Positions 42,001-50,446 are shown, counted from the first letter of the stretch. The stretch is DNA of 64,000 nucleotides from Leifsonia sp. 1010 (GCF_031455295.1 NZ_JAVDSL010000001.1:1116001-1180000), one strand, 5' to 3'. The notes: generated by a model not told the origin, from the letters alone. Numbers and translations are program-made.

Positions 42001-42731
42001 TGCGCCGGCAGCCGTTCGGCGGATGGAAGCGGTCGTCCGTCGGAGCCGGAACCAAGGCCGGAGGGCCGAACTACCTGCTCGGACTCGGAAGCTGGATCCC
42101 GGAAGCAGGGCACTCGAGCTCGAGCCTGCACCTCCGCGGTCTGGAGACCCGGGTCTCCGACCTCATCGAGTCCGGGCAGTCGTCGATGGACTACCCGTCC
42201 TTCGACCTGGTCCGGCGGTCCGCTCTGAGCGACGCCATCGCCGTCGCGACCGAATACCACCGGGTGAAGGACGTCTCGGGGCTCGGCGTCGAACGCAACC
42301 TCTTCCGGTATCGGCCGGTGCCCGTGGCGATCCGACTGTCGGAGGGCAGCTCGCTTCCCGAGCTGCTGCGGGTGATGGCGGCTGGAACGGTGGCACGCTC
42401 GCCCTTTTCGGTGAGCACTCCGGTGAAGCTGCCACGCGGGATGCACGCGCTGCTACGCGATCGGGAGATCGAGGTCGTTGTCGAGTCCGACGCGCACTGG
42501 CTTTCCCGCATCCGGGCGCACCGCGTCCCGGCTCATCGCATCCGGCTCATCGGAGGGGATCCGGTCGCGCTCGCGACGGCCCTGGGAGGCAGCCCGGACG
42601 TCGCGGTCTACAGCGGACCGGTCACGCCGTCCGGGAGGGTGGAGGTGCTCACGTTCCTCCACGAACAGGCGATCTCGATCACGAACCACCGCTTCGGCAA
42701 CCCGACGCACCTGTCGGACGACATCCTCTGA
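39048..42731 (+). CDS. putA: Bifunctional proline dehydrogenase / glutamate-semialdehyde dehydrogenase PutA
   Basis: A 1227-residue enzyme oxidising proline to glutamate in two steps. The proline dehydrogenase barrel spans about 130-450 (NLNLLGEAVLGEKEA near 160, RIDFEMLLGMA near 380). A Pro/Ala-rich linker lies near 490-560. The aldehyde dehydrogenase holds APPWNFPVAIPAGS near 688, ETSGKNAI near 790 and catalytic Cys825 in GQKCSAAS. A further about 180-residue C-terminal region is present, as in type B PutAs. There is no N-terminal DNA-binding domain, so it should not act as its own repressor. ATG 39048 lies 7 nt after TAGTGT. Confidence 0.95.
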   Translation: MVDTTDGAAARPAAIAHEAVELVQRWLAESAREDDGSAPRQDPAAERLAGVLGDPHGLDFAVSFVDGVARPQDLFVAGYNLQRVAKRIPAFLPWYMRFAIWLGGVFGPVLPWVVIPIARRVLRRMVGHLVVDATPEKLGPAIARLRSPDDPDGHGARLNLNLLGEAVLGEKEALRRLEGTRTLLAREDVDYVSIKVSSIASQLSMWAFDETVERVVERLTPLYELAAASPTPKFINLDMEEYRDLDLTMAVFTSILSKPQLLGLEAGIVLQAYLPDALDALQTLTEWSTQRRAQGGAPIKIRVVKGANLAMERVDATIHGWPLATYGTKQSTDANYKRVLDWALTPEHTDAVKIGVAGHNLFDIAYAWLLAQKRGVTARIDFEMLLGMATAQAEAVKGTVGELLLYTPVVDPREFDVAISYLIRRLEENASPENFMSAVFQLGSDPELFEREKQRFLASVAEFESDSGPRGTAPVPNRQQDRAREWEEASAPSFTRPPAPPAPAAPATPEEQGLTSVVLGLTRGSGGIELTPPDEASPSSAAPAVASAGADDFRNAPDTDPSRAANRAWGRRILVRSAASTLGEETIAGAAVQDAGRLDAILGMVAEAGREWGARSGHDRAAILDRAGHALEANRDRLIEVMAAETGKTIAEADPEVSEAVDFAHYYASRARELDAVQGAQFVPSALTVVAPPWNFPVAIPAGSVLAALAAGSGVIIKPAPQARRSAAVMVEALWESGIPRHLLALVDVAENELGQQLIADRRVDRVILTGSYETAKLFRSWRPDLPLLAETSGKNAIIVTPSADYDLAVSDIVKSAFGHAGQKCSAASLVILVGSVAKSERFRNQLVDAVTSMRVGYPQDPASQMGPLIEPASGKLLHALTTLGAEEEWLVEPRRLDDSGRLWSPGVRTGVQPGSYFHLTEFFGPVLGIMTARDLDEAIRYQNAVEYGLTAGLHSLDRDELVHWLDTVEAGNLYVNRGITGAIVRRQPFGGWKRSSVGAGTKAGGPNYLLGLGSWIPEAGHSSSSLHLRGLETRVSDLIESGQSSMDYPSFDLVRRSALSDAIAVATEYHRVKDVSGLGVERNLFRYRPVPVAIRLSEGSSLPELLRVMAAGTVARSPFSVSTPVKLPRGMHALLRDREIEVVVESDAHWLSRIRAHRVPAHRIRLIGGDPVALATALGGSPDVAVYSGPVTPSGRVEVLTFLHEQAISITNHRFGNPTHLSDDIL

Positions 42732-42792
42732 GCCCATCCCGACCCATCCCGACCGCACCCCCGAGTGGAAGGTAACGCGTACTGTGACCGAC

Positions 42793-43626
42793 ATGACCCC
42801 TTCGATCCCCTCCCTGCCGCTCGCCGGTGGCGGCAGCATCCCGCAACTCGGTCTGGGCACCTGGCCGCTGGACGACGCCGAGATCGAAAAGGCCATCGTC
42901 GCGGCTGCCGAGATCGGCTACCGGCATATCGACACGGCGGTCAAATACGGCAACGAGGTCGGCGTCGGCCGTGGCCTCGCGCGGAGTGGCGTCGAGCGCG
43001 AGGACTGGTTCGTCACGACCAAGCTCGACGGCACCTATCAGGGCGATGACCGGGCCGTGGCGGGCCTCGACGACAGCCTGGCTCGACTCGGGCTCGACTA
43101 CGTCGATCTGCTGCTCATCCACTGGCCGCTGCCGCAGCGCGACCAGTACGTCTCCACGTGGGAGACCTTCATCCGCCTGCGCGACGCCGGCAAGGCGCGC
43201 GCCATCGGCGTCTCGAACTTCAAGCCGGCGCACATCGACCGCCTGATCTCCGAGACGGGCGTCACCCCGGCGGTCAACCAGATCCAGCTCAGCCCGGCCA
43301 TTCCCCGCCGCGAACAGCGCGCGTACGACAGCGAGCACGACATCGTCACCGAATCGTGGAGCCCGATCGGCGGAACGGGTGACCTGCTCGCCGACCCGGT
43401 GCTCGCCCGGCTCGCCGAGAAGCACGACAGGGCTCCGAGCCAGATCGTGCTCCGCTGGCATGTGCAGAACGGGCTCGTCGCCATCCCGAAGTCCCGCAAC
43501 CCCGAGCGCATGGCCGAGAACCTGTCCGTCTTCGACTTCGAGCTCGACGCCGACGACCTGAGCGCGCTCGACACCCTCGACGAAGGTCCCGACGCCGGCG
43601 TGGACTCGGACCGGTCCGGCCACTGA
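42793..43626 (+). CDS. Aldo/keto reductase (AKR5-like)
   Basis: A 277-residue TIM-barrel NADPH reductase. The catalytic tetrad is visible: Asp and Tyr in HIDTAVKYGN, Lys in TTKLDG and His in LLIHWP. The C-terminal NADPH site IPKSRNPERMAENL is typical for the AKR5 group (2,5-diketogluconate reductase-like), but the substrate is unknown. ATG 42793 follows TACTGT by 7 nt; GTG 42784 is an alternative with GGAAGG further upstream. Confidence 0.93.
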   Translation: MTPSIPSLPLAGGGSIPQLGLGTWPLDDAEIEKAIVAAAEIGYRHIDTAVKYGNEVGVGRGLARSGVEREDWFVTTKLDGTYQGDDRAVAGLDDSLARLGLDYVDLLLIHWPLPQRDQYVSTWETFIRLRDAGKARAIGVSNFKPAHIDRLISETGVTPAVNQIQLSPAIPRREQRAYDSEHDIVTESWSPIGGTGDLLADPVLARLAEKHDRAPSQIVLRWHVQNGLVAIPKSRNPERMAENLSVFDFELDADDLSALDTLDEGPDAGVDSDRSGH

Positions 43627-43658
43627 CGGTGGGGGGCTGACGGTCCGAGGACGAACGG

Positions 43659-45092
43659 TCAGTCCCGGCGCAGGGGCAGAGTCACCGTCACCGTGAGGCC
43701 GTTGGGTTCGGCGTTCGCGAGCCGGACACGCCCGCCCGCTGCATCCGCCAACGCGCCAACGATGGCGAGCCCCAGCCCACCACCCGACTGACCCGTGCGC
43801 GAGCCATCGGCGCGCGTGAAGCGATCCAGAGCGACCGGGATGAAGTCCTCCGGCATGCCCGAGCCGGAATCCCGGACCGTCAGCACCACCGACTCGCTGC
43901 CGTCAGCGCCGTCCCCGGCCTTGATCAGGGACAGCGAGGCGACGACCGTCGCTTCCGGGAGGTCTTCGCCACAGGACCGGATGGCGATGATCGCGTTCGC
44001 AAGCAGGTTGTCGAGGATGCGCCCGAAATCGGTGGGGGACAGCGCGACGCGGGCTTCCGGGTCAGGACGCTGCCGGGGGTCGTACTCGAAGTCGACCGAG
44101 ATACCGGCGGCCTCATCGTCGCTGCTCACCAGCAGCCGCGCACGGTCGATCGCGTCCGTCAGCTCGTCCACGAGGGTGCGCCAGTCGATCCGCCCGCTCG
44201 ACGGCCCGGCCTCGATGCGCGACAGCTCCAGCAGGTTGTTCGCGAGGGCCGCCAGTCGGATCGCCGTGGCGTGCGATGCCCGGATGTCGGTCAGCAGGGC
44301 GTGCGGATCCCCCGCATCCAGCTCGGCCAGCTCCAGCTGTCCACGAAGCACGGCCAGCGGCGTGCGCAGCTCATGGCTGGCGTCGGACACCATCTGACGT
44401 TCCCGCTCGGCCGAGGCCCGCAGGCGCAGGATCAGATCGTTGAGCGTGGTCGCGAGCTCCGACAACTCGTCCTGGGCGGGCCCGACGGTCAAGAGAGCCG
44501 CCTCCTGCGGGGTCGAGCCGGCGATACGGTCCGCCTGCTCCCGCATCCGGCTCACCGGCCGGAGCGCCGCCCGCGCGAGCAGCCACGACGCCGCACCGAA
44601 GGCGAGGATCAGGACGCCCGCGCCGGCGAGCAACGCCGCGGTCAGCCGGTCGAGGATGAGCGCCGTCGTCTCGTCGTTCCGCGCAGCCACGACGTGCATC
44701 ACGCCGTCCGATGTCGTGACGCTTCGTGAGAGGACGAGATAGTGGTCGTCGCCCACCTGCACCTCGCGCGGCTCACGGCCCTGATCGATCAGGCGCCCGA
44801 TGCGGTCCTCGAGCGCCTGCGGCATGGTCGACGCGAGGATGGTGCCGTCCTCGGCGACGATGGCGAGCTCCTGGCCGCCGCCGGGGAGATCGAACGGACC
44901 CGTCGGCTTCGACGGCAGCGACTCCACCGGCGCGGCGACGTCATTGCTCAGGAGAGTGACGGTCGCGTTGTGGAGGATGGACGACACCCCGACGCGGATG
45001 ATGAAGACGGCGACCAGACCGAACAGCGCCGCGACGATCAGACTGCCGATCGTGATGCGCGCCGTGATCGAGAGGCGCCGCAGGCGATTCAC
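43659..45092 (-). CDS. Two-component sensor histidine kinase
   Basis: A 477-residue membrane kinase. TM1 (about 12-32) and TM2 (about 152-173) enclose a sensory domain; a HAMP segment follows, then the phospho-acceptor His240 in SDASHELRTPL, an N box with NLLANAI, and G boxes DSGSGMP and GGGLGLAIV. It should phosphorylate the response regulator whose gene overlaps it by 4 nt (GTGA). The stimulus is not evident. Gene order on the minus strand is regulator then kinase. Confidence 0.95.
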   Translation of the reverse strand: MNRLRRLSITARITIGSLIVAALFGLVAVFIIRVGVSSILHNATVTLLSNDVAAPVESLPSKPTGPFDLPGGGQELAIVAEDGTILASTMPQALEDRIGRLIDQGREPREVQVGDDHYLVLSRSVTTSDGVMHVVAARNDETTALILDRLTAALLAGAGVLILAFGAASWLLARAALRPVSRMREQADRIAGSTPQEAALLTVGPAQDELSELATTLNDLILRLRASAERERQMVSDASHELRTPLAVLRGQLELAELDAGDPHALLTDIRASHATAIRLAALANNLLELSRIEAGPSSGRIDWRTLVDELTDAIDRARLLVSSDDEAAGISVDFEYDPRQRPDPEARVALSPTDFGRILDNLLANAIIAIRSCGEDLPEATVVASLSLIKAGDGADGSESVVLTVRDSGSGMPEDFIPVALDRFTRADGSRTGQSGGGLGLAIVGALADAAGGRVRLANAEPNGLTVTVTLPLRRD

Positions 45093-45835
45093 GACGTGGA
45101 TGCGGTGTCGTGGCTACTCGGGATATGGTCGCCGCCCGATGTCGTGCGCTTGGTGTCGACCGCATTGCGGGCATCGAGACGGTAGCCGCGGCCCCGCTCG
45201 GTGACGATGTTCAGCCCGGCGCCCGCCGCATCCAGCTTCTTCCGGAGGTACGAGACGTACTGGTCGATGACGTTGGTGCCGATGTTCTCGGTGGTGCCCC
45301 ACACCGACTCGAGGATGTCGGAGCGTGACAGTGTCTTGTCCGGGTTCGTGGCGAAGAGGCGCAGGAGCGTGAACTCGCGGCGGCTCAACGGCATCTCGTG
45401 CCCGGCGACCAGCGCCTGGTGCTCGTGCGAGTCGATCGTCAGCCGTCCGACGCTCACCTGCGGCCGCATCCCTGTGGGCTCGCGGCGCAGCAGCGCGCGG
45501 ACCCGGGCGGCGAGCTCGGCGAACGCGAACGGCTTCGTCAGGTAGTCGTCCGCCCCCGAGTCGAGGCCGTGGACGCGGTCCTCGATCGCGTCGCGCGCCG
45601 TGAGAAGGAGGATCGGCATCGGGTTCGACGCCTCACGGATGTGACGGCACAGCTCGAAGCCGCTCATGCCGGGCAGCATCACGTCGATCGCCGCAGCGGA
45701 GAACGTATCGCTGCGCAGGGCGATGAGCGCGTCGACGCCATTGGTGACCAGGGTGACGTCGTAGCCCTCGGCCGCCAGACCGCGCTGGACGAGGCCTCCC
45801 ATGTCGGGATCGTCTTCGACAACGAGCAGTTTCAT
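45089..45835 (-). CDS. OmpR/PhoB-type response regulator
   Basis: A 248-residue regulator. The receiver has Asp8-Asp9, phospho-acceptor Asp51 in AIDVMLPGMSGFEL, and Lys in LTKPF; the C-terminal winged helix shows LSRREFTLLRLFATNPDKTLSRSDILESVWG and the recognition helix region VIDQYVSYLRKKL. A roughly 25-residue low-complexity tail follows. It is the first gene of the two-gene operon with the kinase. CACGAT at 6 nt before ATG 45835 is a weak -10. Confidence 0.95.
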   Translation of the reverse strand: MKLLVVEDDPDMGGLVQRGLAAEGYDVTLVTNGVDALIALRSDTFSAAAIDVMLPGMSGFELCRHIREASNPMPILLLTARDAIEDRVHGLDSGADDYLTKPFAFAELAARVRALLRREPTGMRPQVSVGRLTIDSHEHQALVAGHEMPLSRREFTLLRLFATNPDKTLSRSDILESVWGTTENIGTNVIDQYVSYLRKKLDAAGAGLNIVTERGRGYRLDARNAVDTKRTTSGGDHIPSSHDTASTS

Positions 45836-45923
45836 GCGCCCATCGTGCCACTGTTCCCCGTGCCGGTGCTCGGATCGTGCCCTCGTGCCGGGCCGGCGCG
45901 CTGAACGTTCTCGCAGGAGACGG

Positions 45924-46349
45924 TCAGCCGTGTTCGACGACCGACTTCATGCTGTCGAGCACCATGCGCCAGTTGCCGCTCGATCGCTCTGCCTCCGCGT
46001 CGTCGGCGCAGCCGTCCTGCGTGATCGTCACGAGGGTGCCGTCGCCGTCGTCGGCGAGGAGGTACGAGACGGTCTGATAGCTCTCGGGGACGTCCGGCTT
46101 GCCGCTCAGCGGGCTGTAGTAGCTGGTGACGAGGCGCTCGCCGGGGACGATCTCCAGGATGGTTCCCTTGTCTTCGTAGGGCTTACCGTCCCACTCGCCG
46201 CGATAGACGATCGGGCTACTGGTCTTCCAATCGGTCGAGACGCGGCTGCCGAAAAGGTAGCGGGCGATCGTGTCCGGGTCGGTCAGGGCGGTCCAGACGC
46301 GGTCGCGGGACGAGTCGATGCGGATGTCTGCGCGTGCTGTCGTACTCAT
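45924..46349 (-). CDS. SRPBCC/AHSA1-like protein
   Basis: A 141-residue START-like protein with IDSSRDRVWTALTDPDTIARYLFG at the N terminus and a C-terminal helix SGNWRMVLDSMKSVVE, as in the AHSA1 family. Function unknown; such proteins are often paired with ArsR-type regulators, but none is next to it here. ATG 46349 is preceded at 6 nt by CAGACT; the longer in-frame start at 46367 is less likely. Confidence 0.88.
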   Translation of the reverse strand: MSTTARADIRIDSSRDRVWTALTDPDTIARYLFGSRVSTDWKTSSPIVYRGEWDGKPYEDKGTILEIVPGERLVTSYYSPLSGKPDVPESYQTVSYLLADDGDGTLVTITQDGCADDAEAERSSGNWRMVLDSMKSVVEHG

Positions 46350-46399
46350 GCCGCCAGTCTGATCCACTCGTGCGGCGGGGTCTTGAAGTTTCGCGACGC

Positions 46400-46837
46400 T
46401 CAGGCGTTGCCTCGGTTGATGAGGCGCGACAGCACGATGGCGCTCCGCGTGTGGTCGACGTTCGGGGCGAGCCGCACCTTCTCGAGCGCGGCCTCCAGGC
46501 TCGGGATGTCGCGCGAGCGGATGTGGACGATGGCGTCGGCGCTTCCGGTCACGGTGCCGGCGTCGACGACTTCGGGCACGGCGGAGAGGATGCGCAGCAG
46601 CTCCTCCGGCGACACGGTGCCCCGACAGAACAGCTCGACGTAGGCCTCCGTGCTCATCCCGTCGATCGCGGGATCGACCTGGATGGTGAACCCGCGGATC
46701 ACGCCATCGGCCACCAGGCGGTCCACGCGGCGCTTGACCGCCGAGGCCGAGAGCCCGACGACCGAACCGATGTCGCCGTATCCCGCCCGGGCGTTCTGAC
46801 GGAGCAGGTCGAGGATGCTGCGATCGAGATTATCCAC
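46400..46837 (-). CDS. Lrp/AsnC family transcriptional regulator
   Basis: A 145-residue regulator with an N-terminal helix-turn-helix (LDRSILDLLRQNARAGYGDIGSVVGLSASAVKRRVDRL) and a RAM ligand-binding domain. It probably senses an amino acid. It is divergent from a peptide transporter gene 139 nt away, a likely target. GTG 46837 has TATGCT 6 nt upstream on the minus strand. Confidence 0.93.
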   Translation of the reverse strand: MDNLDRSILDLLRQNARAGYGDIGSVVGLSASAVKRRVDRLVADGVIRGFTIQVDPAIDGMSTEAYVELFCRGTVSPEELLRILSAVPEVVDAGTVTGSADAIVHIRSRDIPSLEAALEKVRLAPNVDHTRSAIVLSRLINRGNA

Positions 46838-46886
46838 GGGCCGAGCATATGGTGAATCGTTGCGTGAAAGCCAGGGAAGTGACCGT

Positions 46887-46908
46887 TTTGTGCGTCCGTG
46901 TGCACAAA
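46887..46908. promoter_or_regulatory. Inverted repeat between Lrp and POT genes, possible operator
   Basis: TTTGTGC (46887-46893) and GCACAAA (46902-46908) form a perfect 7-bp dyad with an 8-nt spacer in the divergent intergenic region. A size and location plausible for an Lrp-type site. Confidence 0.45.
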
Positions 46909-46976
46909 CGCGGCGTTGCGGAAGTTATCCACCGGTGCGCGAACGGGCGTTCACCGGCGGGATCGACGGTGGGAGC

Positions 46977-48461
46977 ATGGTCGGCATGAGCAGAACGGAC
47001 ACCGCGCCGGCGCGACGCGACGACGACAGCAGCCACGGCTTCTTCGGTCAGCCGCGCGCGCTCGCCAACATCTTCGGGGTGGAGATGTGGGAGAGGTTCT
47101 CCTTCTACGGCATGCAGGGCATCCTGCTCATCTACCTGTACTACTCGGCCGAACGCGGCGGCCTCGGCATCGACGAGGCGACGGCCACCGGTGTGGTCGG
47201 CGCCTACGGCGGCGCCGTCTACCTCTCCACGATCCTCGGCGCCTGGCTCGCCGATCGCCTGTTCGGGTCGGAACGCGTGCTGTTCTGGAGCGCCGTCGTC
47301 ATCATGGCCGGCCACATCTCGCTCGCCGTGATCCCGGGCGTCGCGGGTGTGCTCGTCGGCCTGCTGTTCGTCGCCCTGGGAAGCGGCGGGCTGAAGGCGA
47401 ACGCCACCCGCATCGTCGGGACGCTGTACTCGGAGAAGGACCCGCGGCGCGACGCCGGATTCTCGCTCTTCTATCTCGGCATCAACCTCGGCGCCTTCTT
47501 CGGGCCCCTCCTCACCGGACTGCTGCAGTCGACGTTGGGCTTCCACTGGGGCTTCGCGCTCGCCGCGGTCGGCATGGCGATCGGCCTTATCCAGTACTCC
47601 CTCGGTCGCAAGCGCCTCCCCGACCAGGCGCGGCAGGTTCCGCATCCCCTCGAGCGCTCGCGCTACCCGTTGATGATCGGCATCGGCGTCGCGGGTCTCG
47701 CTGTCATCGTCGTGCTGGTGCTCACCGGGTTGATCAACGCATCCAATCTCGCGCTCTGGGTGATCGCCGTGACGATCGTGGCCGCGATCGCCTACTTCGC
47801 CGTCATCCTGACGTCGAAGCTCCTGAACGCCGACGAGCGCAGCCGGCTCTTCGCCTTCATCCCGCTGTTCATCACCAATGCGGCGTTCTGGACGCTCTAC
47901 CAGCAGCAGTTCACGGTGGTCACCATCTACTCCGACAAGCGCCTGGACCGGAATCTCTTCGGCTGGGAGTTCCCGGTCTCGTGGGTGCAGTCCATCAATC
48001 CGATCTTCATCATCGTGCTCTCGGGCGTCTTCGCCGCGATCTGGACCAAGTGGGGTGAGAAGCAGCCGTCGACGCCGATCAAGTTCGCGGCTGGGACGGT
48101 CCTCATGGGTCTTGCCTTCTTCCTGTTCCTGTTCTGGGCGGGAGGAGGGGAGAACAGCACTCCGTTGCTCGCCATGATCGGCATCCTCTTCGTCTTCACG
48201 GTCGCTGAGCTGCTGATCTCGCCTCCCGGGCTTTCGGTGACGACGAAGCTGGCGCCGCGGTCGTTCCAGGCGCAGATGGTGGCGCTCTACTTCCTCTCCG
48301 TGGCCCTCGGGACGGCCATGGCCGGCCAGCTCGGCAAGCTCTTCACCTCTGTGCCGGAAGGTGTCTACTTCAGCATCATCGGCGGCATCGCCATCGCGAT
48401 CGGGGTGCTGCTGGCGGTGGTCAGCCCGTGGGTGCTCCGCCTCATGCGCGGAGTGCGCTGA
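46977..48461 (+). CDS. POT/PTR family proton-peptide symporter
   Basis: A 494-residue transporter with about 14 hydrophobic segments. Family signatures are present: VEMWERFSFYGMQGILLIYLYYS near the N terminus and SLFYLGINLGAFFGPLLTG, typical of the PTR2 motif. It should import di- and tripeptides with protons. ATG 46977 has GACGGT 6 nt upstream; ATG 46986 with a purine stretch GGGAG is an alternative. Divergent from an Lrp-type regulator that may control it. Confidence 0.92.
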   Translation: MVGMSRTDTAPARRDDDSSHGFFGQPRALANIFGVEMWERFSFYGMQGILLIYLYYSAERGGLGIDEATATGVVGAYGGAVYLSTILGAWLADRLFGSERVLFWSAVVIMAGHISLAVIPGVAGVLVGLLFVALGSGGLKANATRIVGTLYSEKDPRRDAGFSLFYLGINLGAFFGPLLTGLLQSTLGFHWGFALAAVGMAIGLIQYSLGRKRLPDQARQVPHPLERSRYPLMIGIGVAGLAVIVVLVLTGLINASNLALWVIAVTIVAAIAYFAVILTSKLLNADERSRLFAFIPLFITNAAFWTLYQQQFTVVTIYSDKRLDRNLFGWEFPVSWVQSINPIFIIVLSGVFAAIWTKWGEKQPSTPIKFAAGTVLMGLAFFLFLFWAGGGENSTPLLAMIGILFVFTVAELLISPPGLSVTTKLAPRSFQAQMVALYFLSVALGTAMAGQLGKLFTSVPEGVYFSIIGGIAIAIGVLLAVVSPWVLRLMRGVR

Positions 48462-48492
48462 GTCAGGGCACGGCTGCTGGGATACTGGGGCG

Positions 48493-49152
48493 ATGGCAGA
48501 GATTCTCGCGGTGTGCCGCGTCGAGCAGCTCCTCCACGACAGCGGCACGATCGGTGTCACGGCCATCGACAAGCGCCCCGTGGAGAAGAGGCTGCGGGTG
48601 AGACCTCTCGGGCTGCACGGCGACGTCCAGGCCGACCGGAAGCACCACGGCGGGGCGTCCAAGGCGCTGTACGCCTATGCCGACGAGGATGCTCAGGAGT
48701 GGGCGGGCGAGCTCGGCCGTCCCATCCCGCCCGGGCTGTTCGGAGAGAACCTGCGGACGGCGGGGATCGACGTGAACGCCGCCGAGATCGGGGAGCGGTG
48801 GCGGATCGGCGACGAGGTCGTGGTCGAGGTCACCTGCCCGCGCGAGCCGTGCGCTGTGTTCCAGCGGCGGATGCGGGAGCCGCAGTGGGTCAAGCGCTTC
48901 ACGGAGAGAGGCCGGCCCGGTGCCTACCTCTCGGTCGTGAAGTCGGGCAGCGTCGGGGCGGGCGACCGGATCGAGGTCCTGTCGCGTCCCGGGCACGGGG
49001 TGACGATCGCCTCGTGGTTCACGGGAGCCGACAGCGCCCAGGCCGACGCGCTGGAAGCGGCTGAGGCGGAGGGGTTGGTCACCCTCGTCGACGAGATCCG
49101 GGCGGACATCCCCAAGCTGCGCTCGGGACGTTTACTTGTTCTTGACAAGTGA
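48493..49152 (+). CDS. MOSC domain protein
   Basis: A 219-residue MOSC protein. The conserved Cys of the sulfur-carrier site lies in EVTCPREPCAVFQ and the GLxGDxxAD(R)xxHGG pattern in PLGLHGDVQADRKHHGG near 39-55, with LFGENLRT after it. MOSC proteins handle sulfur or molybdenum-cofactor ligands; YiiM-type members act on N-hydroxylated substrates. ATG 48493 lies 6 nt after GATACT. The C-terminal 50 residues are helical and not part of MOSC. Confidence 0.92.
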   Translation: MAEILAVCRVEQLLHDSGTIGVTAIDKRPVEKRLRVRPLGLHGDVQADRKHHGGASKALYAYADEDAQEWAGELGRPIPPGLFGENLRTAGIDVNAAEIGERWRIGDEVVVEVTCPREPCAVFQRRMREPQWVKRFTERGRPGAYLSVVKSGSVGAGDRIEVLSRPGHGVTIASWFTGADSAQADALEAAEAEGLVTLVDEIRADIPKLRSGRLLVLDK

Positions 49153-49168
49153 ACTTGCAAAGAGCAAG
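49134..49168 (+). promoter_or_regulatory. Two adjacent inverted repeats before VOC-HxlR operon
   Basis: ACTTGT (49134-49139)/ACAAGT (49145-49150), with 5-nt spacer, overlaps a perfect -35 TTGACA (49142-49147). CTTGC (49154-49158)/GCAAG (49164-49168) follows. The site lies across the MOSC stop and before the VOC gene and may be the operator for the HxlR regulator. Confidence 0.5.
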
Positions 49169-49198
49169 CTAGTGGCACACCGACGACCGGAGGACACC

Positions 49199-49654
49199 AT
49201 GACCACGAACATCTTCGTCAACTTCCCGACGAACGACCTCGAGCGCGCAAAGACCTTCTACGAGGCACTCGGGTACACGATCAACCCCATGTTCACCGAC
49301 GACAACGCGGCCTGCGTCGTGCTCAGCGACACCATCTACTTCATGGTGCAGACGCGCGAGTTCCTCGCCACGTTCACCGACAAGCAGATCATCGACCCGG
49401 CCACTCAGACCGGCGCGACCATCGCGCTCAGCCAGGACTCCCGCGAGGACGTCGACGCCATCGTCGCGCGCGGCCTCGAGGCCGGCGGCACGGAGCCGCG
49501 GCCGGCGCAGGACTACGGATTCATGTACTCGCGCGACCTGGAGGACCCGGACGGCAACAACCTGTCCTACCTCTACATGGCACCCGAGGCCGTCGAGAAG
49601 GGCCCGGAGGCGTACATGGCGGAGCACGCGGCCGAAGCTCCGGCGCAGGCCTGA
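49199..49654 (+). CDS. VOC family (glyoxalase-like) protein
   Basis: A 151-residue VOC-fold protein with two beta-alpha-beta-beta-beta modules: FVNFPTNDLERAKTFYEALGY at the start and a C-terminal module ending DPDGNNLSYLYM. Members include glyoxalases and fosfomycin- or bleomycin-resistance proteins; the substrate is unknown. ATG 49199 has CCGGAGG 5 nt upstream. It probably shares a transcript with the downstream HxlR regulator, 13 nt away. Confidence 0.9.
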   Translation: MTTNIFVNFPTNDLERAKTFYEALGYTINPMFTDDNAACVVLSDTIYFMVQTREFLATFTDKQIIDPATQTGATIALSQDSREDVDAIVARGLEAGGTEPRPAQDYGFMYSRDLEDPDGNNLSYLYMAPEAVEKGPEAYMAEHAAEAPAQA

Positions 49655-49667
49655 CACGGCCTCCCGG

Positions 49668-50378
49668 ATGGCGGCACGGGCACCCCGCGGCTTCGGCCAG
49701 GCCGGAGGCGTTGCGCGCGCGGTGGAGCGGGTCGGCGAACGGTGGGCACTGCTCATCGTTCGCGACCTGCTCGCCGGCGCGCGCCGATACAGCGACCTCA
49801 AGGCCGGTCTGCCGCGCATCCCGACCAACATCCTCAGCGACCGGCTCAAAGAACTGCAGCAGGCGGGCATCGTCCGCCGCGTCCCCACGGTTCGCGGCGG
49901 GTACGAGCTGACACCGCTCGGCCGCCAGCTGGAGCCGGTCGTCCTCGCGCTCGAACGCTGGGGCTGGGCGGCGCCAGGCGAACCGGCGGAAGGTGAGGTG
50001 CTGACTGCCGATGCGCTGGCCGTGACGCTGCGGGCGGCCTTCCGCGGCGACGTCGCGGCAGGGTTCCCGCCGACCGAGTACCTCATCCACGCGGGCGACA
50101 CCTCGGTGAGCGCCGTGGTCGACGCCGGAACCCTCGATGTGATGGATGTCGGCCCCGACGCGCTTCCGCAACCGCAGCGCCGGGTCGCGATCGCGCCGCC
50201 TGCCGATGTGCTCGAGTTCCGCATCGAACGCGAGCGTCTGGGCGAACTCCTCAGCGGGGATAAGCCGCCGCTGGACGTGGAGACCGGCGACCGCAGTCTC
50301 GTGGACCGTTTCCGCCGGACCTTCCGCTTCGACGCTGCGCCCGGCGAGGACGCGAAGGTGCAGGCCTCGGTCGCCTGA
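49668..50378 (+). CDS. HxlR family regulator with extra C-terminal domain
   Basis: A 236-residue protein. The winged helix (about 15-100) has GERWALLIVRDLLAGARRYSDLK and IPTNILSDRLKEL, which define HxlR (redox/aldehyde-sensing) repressors. The remaining 130 residues are a second domain resembling SCP-2-like sterol carrier folds, not part of short HxlR proteins. It likely controls the VOC gene and itself through the repeats near 49134. The start ATG 49668 lies 13 nt after the VOC stop. Confidence 0.88.
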   Translation: MAARAPRGFGQAGGVARAVERVGERWALLIVRDLLAGARRYSDLKAGLPRIPTNILSDRLKELQQAGIVRRVPTVRGGYELTPLGRQLEPVVLALERWGWAAPGEPAEGEVLTADALAVTLRAAFRGDVAAGFPPTEYLIHAGDTSVSAVVDAGTLDVMDVGPDALPQPQRRVAIAPPADVLEFRIERERLGELLSGDKPPLDVETGDRSLVDRFRRTFRFDAAPGEDAKVQASVA

Positions 50379-50446
50379 GGCATCCATCCCCGACCGAAAT
50401 CGACGCCGCGTATCAGCGGCCCAGGATTCAGCAGTACGATCGCACA

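Noticed and set aside
39000-42446. Antisense open frame of more than 1100 codons opposite putA
   Set aside because: Same shadow effect; PutA has all catalytic motifs on the plus strand.
43627-43658. Hairpin between aldo/keto reductase and kinase genes
   Set aside because: The arms match only in part and the stem would be weak.
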